Assembly: GCF_000455485.1 (NCBI RefSeq)
Contig: NZ_CBQR020000071.1
Coordinates: forward strand, 1 to 64,000
DNA length: 64,000 nucleotides
Direction of reading: 5' to 3'
From: Gorillibacterium massiliense
GTDB taxonomy: Bacteria > Bacillota > Bacilli > Paenibacillales > NBRC-103111
Part shown: positions 34,405 through 41,490 of the stretch, one piece after another
How positions within the stretch are numbered: position 1 is the first letter of the stretch
Layout of the letters: every line of letters begins with the position of its first letter
The notes under the pieces: model-generated
Told to the model about the DNA's origin: nothing
What the model saw: the letters and a program-made list of their open reading frames with translations, nothing else
Database searches by the model: none
Program-made: the position numbers and the translations under genes

Positions 34405-34575
34405 ATGCATGAAATGAATCGATTTCCAATGATAAAAGAGTTCGTTTACGAAGAACAGTCCATTAAAAATCAGCTAGAGAGAAACGATTTACATGACTTC
34501 TTCACCCAATCTTATAGAGGCAATCTTTACAAACGCAAATCCGGTTCGGTTAGTCGGTTTTATTCTTCAGGCTAA
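34405..34575 (+). CDS. Small hypothetical protein, 56 residues
   Basis: AAAGGAG (34389-34395) lies nine bases before the ATG, a good ribosome site. The product is hydrophilic with many charged residues (EEQSIKNQLERNDLHDFF) and a Ser/Arg/Lys-rich end (RKSGSVSRFYSSG). No membrane segment, signal or known motif. It sits between Y-RNA-like element 1 and the tRNA cluster and is followed by a terminator at 34611. I do not recognise it; it could be a real island component or a chance frame. Confidence 0.5.
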   Translation: MHEMNRFPMIKEFVYEEQSIKNQLERNDLHDFFTQSYRGNLYKRKSGSVSRFYSSG

Positions 34576-34610
34576 CTCCTTCCGTGATAGAGTTGCATAT
34601 GCGTTCACGT

Positions 34611-34641
34611 AAAGACTGCTTGGTGCCGAGCGGTCTTTTTC
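34611..34641 (+). terminator. Terminator before the tRNA cluster
   Basis: AAAGACTGCT (34611-34620) pairs with AGCGGTCTTT (34629-34638, one T-G), then TTC. It separates the Y-RNA/small ORF unit from the tRNA genes. Confidence 0.8.
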
Positions 34642-34783
34642 TATGGTCAAAATGCCATGGGAAAGGATCTGAGGCAACAGGGGTCTTTTTTCTTACCAAA
34701 GTCGGGCTATCCAGCAGCCGCGTCAGCTGATTTCCTGCAGTCTTGTAGGAGTTGAACGGAAATAGGGTAGCTCATCATGATTC

Positions 34784-34859
34784 GGAGGCCATGGCGAAAT
34801 GGCTAACGCAGCGGATTGTGACTCCGCGACTACCAGTTCGATTCTGGTTGGCCTCCCCA
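34784..34859 (+). tRNA. tRNA-His (anticodon GTG)
   Basis: Acceptor G1-A7 pairs with T66-C72. The extra G-1 (34784) faces C73, the identity element of tRNA-His, and CCA is encoded. The anticodon stem GCGGA/TCCGC encloses TTGTGAC; the T-arm is ACCAG, TTCGATT, CTGGT. It looks fully functional and is the first of four tRNA genes. Confidence 0.95.
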
Positions 34860-34865
34860 AACTTA

Positions 34866-34939
34866 AGCCCGGTAGCCAAGAGGCAAGGCAGATGACTTTG
34901 ACTCATCCAACGCAGGTTCGAATCCTGCCCGGGCTGCCA
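34866..34939 (+). tRNA. tRNA-Gln (anticodon TTG)
   Basis: Acceptor AGCCCGG with CCGGGCT, discriminator G, encoded CCA. Anticodon stem GATGA/TCATC encloses CTTTGAC. T-arm CAGG, TTCGAAT, CCTG. Six bases after tRNA-His. Confidence 0.95.
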
Positions 34940-34945
34940 ACATAT

Positions 34946-35021
34946 GGGTCCATAGCTCAGATGGAAGAGCAACCGTCTTTTAAGCGGTCGGCCGAAGGTT
35001 CGACTCCTTCTGGACCCACCA
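34946..35021 (+). tRNA. tRNA-Lys (anticodon TTT)
   Basis: Acceptor GGGTCCA with TGGACCC, discriminator A, encoded CCA. Anticodon stem ACCGT/GCGGT encloses CTTTTAA. The D-arm TAGCTCAGATGGAAGAGC differs by one base from that in Y-RNA-like element 2. Six bases after tRNA-Gln. Confidence 0.95.
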
Positions 35022-35027
35022 ACACTT

Positions 35028-35105
35028 GGCGTGGTGGTGAAACTGGTTGAACACACGGGCCTTTCAAGTCCGGATTTGCGGGTTCGAGCCCCGTCCACGC
35101 CTCCA
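35028..35105 (+). tRNA. tRNA-Glu (anticodon TTC)
   Basis: Acceptor GGCGTGG with CCACGCC, discriminator T, encoded CCA. Anticodon stem CGGGC/GTCCG (one C-G order kept, one mismatch-free pair set) encloses CTTTCAA. T-arm GCGGG, TTCGAGC, CCCGT. The unusual T at the discriminator (G is normal for Glu in many bacteria) and the D-arm GTGAAACTGGTTGAACAC set it somewhat apart from housekeeping tRNA-Glu. Confidence 0.88.
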
Positions 35106-35180
35106 AATCTTTATAGGGTTGTATCCTGTCAAACTCTATTATGAAAGGAAGAAGCCAACCTTGCGTCACAGGTGACACTT

Positions 35181-35777
35181 ATGAAAAGACGACAACTCCC
35201 CATGATTCACGAAACCTTATTCCGCAACGTTATGGAACGAGAACTGACGCTGAACGAAGTGTTTTACCGAATTCGGAGCTTTATGGAAATCGATCCGCGC
35301 GCGTCTTACCAATTGGTGATTGGAACGGATGCTCAGGTGCATACAGGACATACGAAGTTCATTACTTCCATAGTTATTATTCGGCCTGGCCGGGGAGCAT
35401 GGTTCTGCTATCGTCAAGTCATCATTCCCCGCGAGATCAAATCCCTTCAAGAAAAACTCAGTCTGGAAACGACGTTCAGCCAGGAAATCGCGATGTATTT
35501 TGACCATGAAAAACGGGCTCGTCTCGAAGACATCGTCATGCCGTACGTTTATCAGCAAGCAGGTTTGCAGCTGTTTATTGATATCGATGCAGGTACGGAT
35601 GCGAAACGAAACCGGACTTCGGCGTTAGTAGCGGATTTGGTAGGAAGAATTGAAGCAATGGGACTATCGGCTAGAGTCAAACCGGAAGCAATCGTGGCAT
35701 CATCCGTTTCCAACCGTTTTACCAAGACTCCATATCGAGGTGCTGGGGTAAAAACCGCATCTCCGGTTTTCGGATAA
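35181..35777 (+). CDS. YkuK-family RNase H-like protein (DUF458)
   Basis: 198 residues. YQLVIGTDAQVHTGHTKFITSIVI is the RNase H-fold first strand with an Asp, and LQLFIDIDAGTDAKRNRTSALV carries the next acidic pair; the ending SNRFTKTPYR is typical. The family is named for B. subtilis YkuK; its substrate is unknown to me, though the fold and acidic residues suggest a metal-dependent nuclease. The ATG at 35181 follows AGGTGA; a GTG at 35172 overlaps that site and is less likely. It lies 75 bases after tRNA-Glu and just before Y-RNA-like element 2, so a role in RNA turnover within the island is likely. Confidence 0.85.
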   Translation: MKRRQLPMIHETLFRNVMERELTLNEVFYRIRSFMEIDPRASYQLVIGTDAQVHTGHTKFITSIVIIRPGRGAWFCYRQVIIPREIKSLQEKLSLETTFSQEIAMYFDHEKRARLEDIVMPYVYQQAGLQLFIDIDAGTDAKRNRTSALVADLVGRIEAMGLSARVKPEAIVASSVSNRFTKTPYRGAGVKTASPVFG

Positions 35778-35791
35778 AATTTTCCCGTCGG

Positions 35792-35810
35792 CATACTTCC
35801 GCCATGTTCG
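35792..35810 (+). promoter_or_regulatory. Conserved 19-base element upstream of Y-RNA-like element 2
   Basis: Second copy of the CATACTTYCGCCMTGTTCG element, 86 bases before the outer helix of the RNA. It starts 15 bases after the ykuK stop, so the RNA probably has its own promoter. Confidence 0.55.
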
Positions 35811-35877
35811 GAAAACCGAGGATGAGCGATGATAGGAGCATGAAACAGAGATAAGCGTTACGAATGAAAAGAAAAAC

Positions 35878-36016
35878 GGATTGTTGAGGCGCATGGAAGG
35901 GTTACTTCGACTTTTAATCGGCTTGTCGTTGGTTCGAGTCCAACTCCCGCCGCTAGGTGGGATAGCTCAGATGGTAGAGCAGCACGTACCTTTCCGGCTT
36001 TTTCCTCAACGAATCC
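35878..36016 (+). ncRNA. Y-RNA-like element 2 with circularly permuted tRNA-Lys-like module
   Basis: Outer helix GGATTGTTGAGG (35878-35889) with CCTCAACGAATCC (36004-36016), 12 pairs and one bulged G (36011). Internal loop CGCAT against GGCTTTTT. Second helix GGAAGGG (35895-35901) with CCTTTCC (35989-35995). Inside, in this order: TTACTTCG, an anticodon-like loop CTTTTAA (35910-35916) flanked by CGA/TCG, a T-arm TTGG-TTCGAGT-CCAA (35929-35943), acceptor 3' strand TCCCGCC (35945-35951), loop GCTA, acceptor 5' strand GGTGGGA (35956-35962) and D-arm GCTC...GAGC (35965-35980). That is a tRNA-Lys fold with its natural ends joined and new ends between D-arm and anticodon arm, the arrangement expected of YrlA-type tRNA mimicry. 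Confidence 0.85.
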
Positions 36017-36028
36017 CATAAAGGTTTC

Positions 36029-36130
36029 AGAGCGAGGCGAATGAGAGGGCTACTTCGTCAAAAAGTATAGGGGTGGTATGGGCGGATAACCGGCCTACCG
36101 CATGCCTTCTCAGTTCTTTTTCCTCGCTCT
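36029..36130 (+). ncRNA. Y-RNA-like element 3 in the leader of the Ro gene
   Basis: Outer helix AGAGCGAGG (36029-36037) with CCTCGCTCT (36122-36130), nine pairs. Internal loop CGAAT against AGTTCTTTTT. Second helix GAGAGGG (36043-36049) with CCTTCTC (36105-36111). Compared with elements 1 and 2, two pairs of the second helix have changed on both sides. CTACTTCG follows, then a small TACTT/AAGTA hairpin and a GC-rich hairpin (about 36076-36099, loop ATAA). No T-loop is present. GGCGAATG (36036-36043) fits the GNCGAANG motif I recall for bacterial Ro-binding sites. It ends 23 bases before the Ro start codon, so it may act as a free Y RNA, a cis control element, or both. Confidence 0.72.
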
Positions 36131-36152
36131 TCCAATTAAGGAGGCAATACCG

Positions 36153-37658
36153 ATGAGTTACGCAAAGAAACTATTTTCGGCTATAAGGCCGACAATCAAG
36201 AACAGAGACGGCTATCCAGCATATGCTCGCTCTGCGGAAGAGCAATACGTGCAAACGCTGGTAACCAATACATTCGGGAATACGTTCTATGCAGACCAGC
36301 AAGAGCTGTTGTCGGAAGCGGATGGGTTGCACCACGAAATGGTGCAAAGCAATCCGCAGTTCATGGCCAAAGCGCTTGTCTATGCAAGAAATGAAGGATA
36401 CATGAGGCTGCAGCCGTTGTACGGCTTAGCGATTTTGTCGATGGTTCGTCCGGATTTGTTCGCTAAAATTTTCTTGCAGGTTGTACGGACCCCTTCGGAT
36501 TTAACTGACTTCTTGACGATCCTGCAAGGAATGGGAAGAGGAGAAGGCGGCCGGGCGGTGAAACGGCAAGTGAACCGGTTCTTGAGCGGTATGTCCGAGT
36601 ACTGGGCAATCAAGTACAATGGTCGCGGCAGGGGCTACAATCTGGGCGATGCCATTGCGACGGCTCACCCGAAGCCCACTGATTTGAAACAACAAGCGCT
36701 GTTTCGTTATTTACGCGGTCATGAAGCAAACCTGTCGCTGCTCCCTCAAGTTATGGCGTTCGAAGAAATGAAAAAGGCACCTACCGAGGCGGAACAACTG
36801 CATTGGATCGAATCCGGCAGACTGCCCCATGAGGTTGTAACCGGTGCAGTGAAACCGACCAAAGCAGTATGGGAAGCTTTGATCGACCAGATGCCGACTT
36901 TTGCGCTCTTACGTCACTTGAACGCTCTTGAAAGGTCTGGAGTACTGGAGAATCGTTATCATCTCGAGAAAGTCGTTTCCCGGATAACTGACCAGCGCGC
37001 GCTGCAAAAAGCGAAAATTTTGCCCTTCCGCTTCGCCAAAGCATTCCGCCAGGTTCAGCACCCGGTGTTACAGGATGCGCTTCGGGATGCGGTTGAGTAT
37101 ACATTTTCAAACCTACCTGAACTTGAAGATCGGACGGCCATCTTTCTTGATATCTCGGGATCGATGAACGGTGAATACTTGCAGATCGGATCGGTTTTCG
37201 CGCTTGCCTTGTATAAAAAAACGCGGGGCAACTCCTTGTTCTGGCTGTTTGATACCGCGGTAGAGGATGCCAAGCCTTCCCGCCGGGACAGTATTTTGAC
37301 GCAAGCGGACCGGATTCAAGCCCGGGGCGGCACGGATACCGGAGCTCCGGTACGGAAGCTGTTAGCCGAGGGGCGCAAGGTCGATCAAATCGTCATCATC
37401 ACGGACGAACAACAAAACAGCGGGAGCCCGTTTTATGTGGCGTTGCAAAAATACCGTGACAAAGTGAACCCTGCCGTCAAAGCCTTCATCATTGATATTG
37501 CGCCTTACCGTAGCGCCATGGTTCCTCCGCAAGATCCTAACACGTTCTACATATATGGTTGGAGTGATACGGTGCTGAGTTACATCGCGCAGTCAGCGAA
37601 GGGCTATGAGTCGATGGTGCAACAAATTGAAGATATGGATTTGGGGGCTGAGGTTTAA
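36153..37658 (+). CDS. rsr: Ro60-like TROVE domain protein (Rsr)
   Basis: 501 residues. The N-terminal two thirds form the HEAT-like TROVE ring (RPTIKNRDGYPAYARSAEEQ, LVYARNEGYMRLQPLYGLAI). The C-terminal third is a von Willebrand A domain with MIDAS residues Asp333, Ser335 and Ser337 in DISGSM, then RGGTDTGAP and VIITDEQ. Known bacterial Ro binds Y RNA and helps rRNA maturation and RNA degradation with exonucleases, especially after stress. AAGGAGG (36139-36145) sets the start at 36153; the longer frame from 36102 would run through the Y-RNA-like fold. rlaP and rtcB follow at 60 and 45 bases, as one operon. Confidence 0.95.
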   Translation: MSYAKKLFSAIRPTIKNRDGYPAYARSAEEQYVQTLVTNTFGNTFYADQQELLSEADGLHHEMVQSNPQFMAKALVYARNEGYMRLQPLYGLAILSMVRPDLFAKIFLQVVRTPSDLTDFLTILQGMGRGEGGRAVKRQVNRFLSGMSEYWAIKYNGRGRGYNLGDAIATAHPKPTDLKQQALFRYLRGHEANLSLLPQVMAFEEMKKAPTEAEQLHWIESGRLPHEVVTGAVKPTKAVWEALIDQMPTFALLRHLNALERSGVLENRYHLEKVVSRITDQRALQKAKILPFRFAKAFRQVQHPVLQDALRDAVEYTFSNLPELEDRTAIFLDISGSMNGEYLQIGSVFALALYKKTRGNSLFWLFDTAVEDAKPSRRDSILTQADRIQARGGTDTGAPVRKLLAEGRKVDQIVIITDEQQNSGSPFYVALQKYRDKVNPAVKAFIIDIAPYRSAMVPPQDPNTFYIYGWSDTVLSYIAQSAKGYESMVQQIEDMDLGAEV

Positions 37659-37718
37659 AGCTGAGAAAATAAGAGATTGGCCGAGGCCCTCGTTTTACGG
37701 AAGTTGAGGTGAAAATAG

Positions 37719-38501
37719 ATGCAAGCTATACAAAAAGTAATAACGGAACAACTGGATTTCTTGGAGCAGCAAGAGCAGATCCGTATCCTTTATGCATGCG
37801 AATCGGGAAGTCGGGCGTGGGGATTTCCCTCGCAGGACAGTGATTACGATGTTCGTTTCATTTATATCAGGCAACCGGACTGGTATCTGTCCATCTTTGA
37901 TAAGCGGGATGTTATCGAACGGCCCATCAGTGAAAAACTCGATATCAGCGGTTGGGATTTGAGAAAAGCGCTGAACCTTTACCGCAAATCCAACCCGCCT
38001 TTGCTGGAGTGGTTGCAGTCGCCGATTCGTTACGCCGAAAAACACGGTGCAGCCAAGCAGCTTCGGGAAATTTCTCCGCTGACTTTTTCACCAAAGTCGT
38101 GTATGTATCACTATCTCAACATGGCTCGAGGCAACTACCGGATGTATTTGCAGGGAGATCGGGTCAAGATCAAGAAGTATTTTTACGTGCTGCGGCCAGT
38201 TCTGGCCTGTGAGTGGATCGAGAGATTCAACGAAATGCCTCCGATGGAATTTGATGTTCTAGTCGATAGGCTGATTCCAAAAGACGAAGAGCTATGGCAC
38301 ATCATCCAGCAATTGCTTGCCCGGAAGAAAGCAGGCGATGAGTTGGACTACGAGCCCAGGTTGAATCCCATCAATGATTATTTAGAAGATCGTCTTCAAA
38401 AACTGGAGAAAATCGCAGCAGCTATGAAATCGACCGATCGGAAGATGGATGGACATCTCGACTCTTTATTCCGGGCAACCCTGCGGGAGGTTTGGGGTTG
38501 A
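37719..38501 (+). CDS. RlaP/YcgL-type nucleotidyltransferase (DNA polymerase beta fold)
   Basis: 260 residues. The nucleotidyltransferase signature is intact: Gly30-Ser31 in ESGSRAWGF and the Asp pair 42 and 44 in DSDYDVRF, with a third acidic residue likely near 75. The remainder is helical, ending with RKMDGHLDSLFRATLREVWG. This is the family recorded as RNA-repair-pathway polymerase-beta-like proteins because it recurs beside RtcB; the proposed job is to add or restore nucleotides or blocking groups at RNA ends. GAGGTGA lies seven bases before the ATG. It is sandwiched between the Ro and RtcB genes. Confidence 0.88.
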   Translation: MQAIQKVITEQLDFLEQQEQIRILYACESGSRAWGFPSQDSDYDVRFIYIRQPDWYLSIFDKRDVIERPISEKLDISGWDLRKALNLYRKSNPPLLEWLQSPIRYAEKHGAAKQLREISPLTFSPKSCMYHYLNMARGNYRMYLQGDRVKIKKYFYVLRPVLACEWIERFNEMPPMEFDVLVDRLIPKDEELWHIIQQLLARKKAGDELDYEPRLNPINDYLEDRLQKLEKIAAAMKSTDRKMDGHLDSLFRATLREVWG

Positions 38502-38546
38502 TGTTCGGAGGGTAACGAAAGTAATGTAAGGAGTGAAACAAGTAAA

Positions 38547-39773
38547 ATGGCTTATCAAACCATACAAGGCGTTCGGGTTTGGGGAACCCCGCAACCGGAT
38601 GCGCTGTCCCAGGCCAAAACATGCGCGGAGCATGGAAATGTGGTGCAAGCTCTGCTCATGGCAGATCATCACAAAGGGTATAGTCAGCCAATCGGTGGTG
38701 TCATCGTATATGACGGGCAGATATCACCGTCTGGTGTCGGCTACGATATCGCTTGCGGCAATAAAGCGGTTCGGACGAATCTCTACGCGGCAGATATTAA
38801 ACCGCGCTTGTCCGCCATAATGGATCGAATTGCACGAGACATTTCTTTCGGCGTTGGGCGCATAAACAGTGATAAAGTGGATCACGATTTATTCGATGAT
38901 CCGGATTGGACCGTATACGCCGCTGTTGGAAAAGATGTTCATAACAAGCTGAAGGCATTGGCCCGGGATCAGTTGGGTACAGTCGGCAGCGGCAATCACT
39001 TCGTCGATTTGTTCGAGGAAGCGGGGACGGGCCAGCTATGGATCGGGAATCATTTCGGAAGCCGGGGATTCGGCCACAAAACGGCCAGCGGATTCCTCAA
39101 CTTGACTGCCGGACGCGACTTTCTCGCCAATGCACCGGGAGAAAGCATGGATCAGCCGCCAGTGCTGCTCGATTTGCATAGTGAGCTTGGCGACATGTAC
39201 TACCGTGCCATGAAGCTAGCGGGACGTTACGCTTATGCCGGCCGGGATTATGTTATCGAACAAGTATTATCGATCATCGGAGCAGAGTGCACCTTCGAAG
39301 TACATAATCACCACAACTTTGCCTGGCAGGAGTCGCATAACGGGAAAGATGCTATTGTCGTCCGGAAAGGAGCGACACCATCGGCACCGGGCCAACTGGG
39401 TTTCATCGGAGGGAGCATGGGGGATATTTCTGTCATCGTGCGAGGTAAGAATACGGCTGAGAACCGCGATTCTTTCTACAGCACTGTGCATGGAGCCGGA
39501 CGGATCATGAGCCGTACCCAAGCGGCTGGGAAGATGAACTGGAAAACCCGTACCCGTTCCGGCGGACAGATCTCCATGAAGCAAATGACCCAAGCCGTCC
39601 GTGATTTCGTCGTTGAATTGCGTGGTGCGGGAACCGATGAAAGTCCGTTTGTATACCGGAAGCTCCAAGACGTGTTGGATGCCCATGCGGAAACGATTGA
39701 GGTGCTGCATGTATTGAAGCCGATCGGAGTTTGCATGGCGGGAGCGGACGAGATCGATCCGTATAAGGATTAA
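38547..39773 (+). CDS. rtcB: RNA-splicing ligase RtcB
   Basis: 408 residues. Metal ligands: Asp67 and Cys70 in GYDIACGN, His151 in GSGNHF, His169 in GNHFGSRG, and the HNHHN cluster (253-257). GTP-binding His315 is in TVHGAGRIMSR. RtcB joins 2',3'-cyclic or 3'-phosphate ends to 5'-OH ends using GTP and Mn2+, exactly the ends left by many ribotoxins and anticodon nucleases. GYDIACG replaces the commoner GVDIGCG, marking a side branch rather than the archaeal housekeeping form. No archease or RtcA gene is present. AAGGAGTG precedes the ATG by 12 bases. It is the last gene of the island, closed by the terminator at 39848. Confidence 0.95.
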   Translation: MAYQTIQGVRVWGTPQPDALSQAKTCAEHGNVVQALLMADHHKGYSQPIGGVIVYDGQISPSGVGYDIACGNKAVRTNLYAADIKPRLSAIMDRIARDISFGVGRINSDKVDHDLFDDPDWTVYAAVGKDVHNKLKALARDQLGTVGSGNHFVDLFEEAGTGQLWIGNHFGSRGFGHKTASGFLNLTAGRDFLANAPGESMDQPPVLLDLHSELGDMYYRAMKLAGRYAYAGRDYVIEQVLSIIGAECTFEVHNHHNFAWQESHNGKDAIVVRKGATPSAPGQLGFIGGSMGDISVIVRGKNTAENRDSFYSTVHGAGRIMSRTQAAGKMNWKTRTRSGGQISMKQMTQAVRDFVVELRGAGTDESPFVYRKLQDVLDAHAETIEVLHVLKPIGVCMAGADEIDPYKD

Positions 39774-39847
39774 TAGAGACATTGGCTTTTTCAATTTTTT
39801 TCGCTTATAATACGTAGATAAACTTGAATATTTGGTGCGTATAATGG

Positions 39848-39890
39848 ATAAGCACGGGACTTTTCTTTAAAGTCTCGTGCTTATTTTTTT
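39848..39890 (+). terminator. Terminator closing the RNA-repair operon
   Basis: ATAAGCACGGGACTTT (39848-39863) pairs with AAAGTCTCGTGCTTAT (39869-39884), followed by a T run. A very stable 16-pair stem with one G-T pair. Confidence 0.92.
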
Positions 39891-39922
39891 GCTCCAAATA
39901 CCAAAATCAGGAGGAGAGAAAT

Positions 39923-40402
39923 ATGGATTTTTACATGAAGCTGCCGCGTAACAAAAAGGAATTTGCGCTATTTATGGCTGTCATCTCAGTCATTTCCGTC
40001 AACATGATTGCCCCGCTAATTACCGCTTTTGAAGTGGGCTTTTCCATGGATACTTGGGGTGACACGATGAAGGTGATTCCGTCTATTTGGTTTGCCGTTG
40101 TAGCGATTGTATTGATTACCTATAAACCTGCCGAATGGTTGACTTCCCGGGTTGCGAAAAAGGGGGATAGCTTCGGTGCTCATATGATGGTTAACGTCGT
40201 TTTTTCGGTATTGCTCATGTCCATTCTTTTGACGGTTATCGGCACCTGGATTGGGAGCCGTCATATCAGCATGGAGCCGATTCATTTGTTTTTTTACAAA
40301 TGGCCGCGTAACTTCGCTATTTCTTTCTTCGTGGAAGCTTGGATTGCACAACCTATCGCCCGGCTAGTCATGTTAAAGCTGCATCGCTATCAAGATTCGT
40401 AA
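39923..40402 (+). CDS. DUF2798 membrane protein
   Basis: 159 residues with four hydrophobic spans (about 15-35, 50-70, 90-115, 130-150). NKKEFALFMAVISVISVNMIA and the EAWIAQPIARLVM ending repeat the two-helix DUF2798 unit twice, as in family members with tandem copies. No catalytic residues are evident; the function is unknown. GGAGGAG precedes the ATG. It has its own unit after the rtcB terminator. Confidence 0.8.
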   Translation: MDFYMKLPRNKKEFALFMAVISVISVNMIAPLITAFEVGFSMDTWGDTMKVIPSIWFAVVAIVLITYKPAEWLTSRVAKKGDSFGAHMMVNVVFSVLLMSILLTVIGTWIGSRHISMEPIHLFFYKWPRNFAISFFVEAWIAQPIARLVMLKLHRYQDS

Positions 40403-40545
40403 GAACAAACCGAACAATATTAAAACCGGATACGGAGCCCTAACTCAAACCTTGTACCAGTTGCTCGATTGGGATAAATTGAAAAGAGATCCATGTGGGA
40501 GCAGCATTCGTGGAAAAATGAAAATCCGATTGAGGTGGGGTAGGG

Positions 40546-41451
40546 ATGCAGAAGCATGATGTTTATCTGTATGGAATGACGCTGGTCACGACCATGTACT
40601 TGCTGAAGGACGATTTTCCGGAAGCGGATGATTACCGCGAGATCAGGGAGAGTCACGTTTTACCTGGAGGCGAAACCGGGAGCTGCTCGATCGTGTTGGC
40701 ATCTCTGGGGTGTTCCGTCAAGGTGGACGGCAACTATCAGGGGAGGAAAACGACAGAATTGTTGCAAAAGCATCTCGTTGGACGATTCCAGGTGGATATG
40801 ACGCCGGTTTATGATGATCCGACGTTCGATGGCGTAGAGGATATGGTGATCATCGCCGGGCATACAAGAAACAGCTTTGGTGCATTTAACTCCTATTTTT
40901 CCGCCCCCGTAAAAAGGTGGAATACTCCTGTTAGAGAAGATATCGCGAATGCGGATGTCGTGGGGCTTGACCCCTTTTTCATGGAGCAATCCGAACTTGC
41001 CGCCCGAATCTGCCATGAGCTTAAGAAGAAATATGTTACCATCGACTGCCGCCCCGAAACCGTTATGCATCGGTACTGCGAGGTAAATGTCGTGTCGAGC
41101 GAGTTTCTGAGGAGATCATATCCTGATCAGAATGCGGATGATGTGTTCAAAACTTATACAGACAGCACCGACGGGCTTGTTATCTTCACCTTCGGTTCAA
41201 GAAAAATTATGTACGGCCGAAAAAACGAACCCATTCGTCGCATCACGCCCTACAAGGTAAAGGTGGAAAGCACGCTGGGAGCAGGAGACAGCTTCAAGGC
41301 CGGTGCCATTTACGGTGTTTTCAAGAAAATGCCTGATGAGGATATCGTGAAATTCGCGGCAGCGACGGCAGCGTCAGTGTGCAGCCGCTTTCCGCTCGCC
41401 TTGAATCCTCCGACGCTTGAGAGCATTGCCGAGCTCATAAACCGGGCCTAA
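40546..41451 (+). CDS. PfkB-family carbohydrate kinase
   Basis: 301 residues. The N-terminal PGGETGSCSIVLASLG corresponds to the PfkB sugar-binding block, and LGAGDSFKAGAIYGVF (about 250-265) is the second signature with the catalytic Asp. Relatives phosphorylate sugars or nucleosides; the substrate is not evident. GAGGTGG precedes the start. The GyrI-like gene follows 40 bases on. Confidence 0.85.
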   Translation: MQKHDVYLYGMTLVTTMYLLKDDFPEADDYREIRESHVLPGGETGSCSIVLASLGCSVKVDGNYQGRKTTELLQKHLVGRFQVDMTPVYDDPTFDGVEDMVIIAGHTRNSFGAFNSYFSAPVKRWNTPVREDIANADVVGLDPFFMEQSELAARICHELKKKYVTIDCRPETVMHRYCEVNVVSSEFLRRSYPDQNADDVFKTYTDSTDGLVIFTFGSRKIMYGRKNEPIRRITPYKVKVESTLGAGDSFKAGAIYGVFKKMPDEDIVKFAAATAASVCSRFPLALNPPTLESIAELINRA

Positions 41452-41490
41452 CTAACCATATAATTGAATTCCTTCGTTGAGGTGATAGCA

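Noticed and set aside
34784-35105. tRNA genes as an integration site of a phage or integrative element
   Set aside because: No integrase, no repeated tRNA 3' end downstream, and the genes around are a coherent repair set.
35956-36016. A broken ordinary tRNA gene (5' half only)
   Set aside because: The matching 3' half lies directly upstream and pairs with it, so the permuted Y-RNA-like fold explains both halves.
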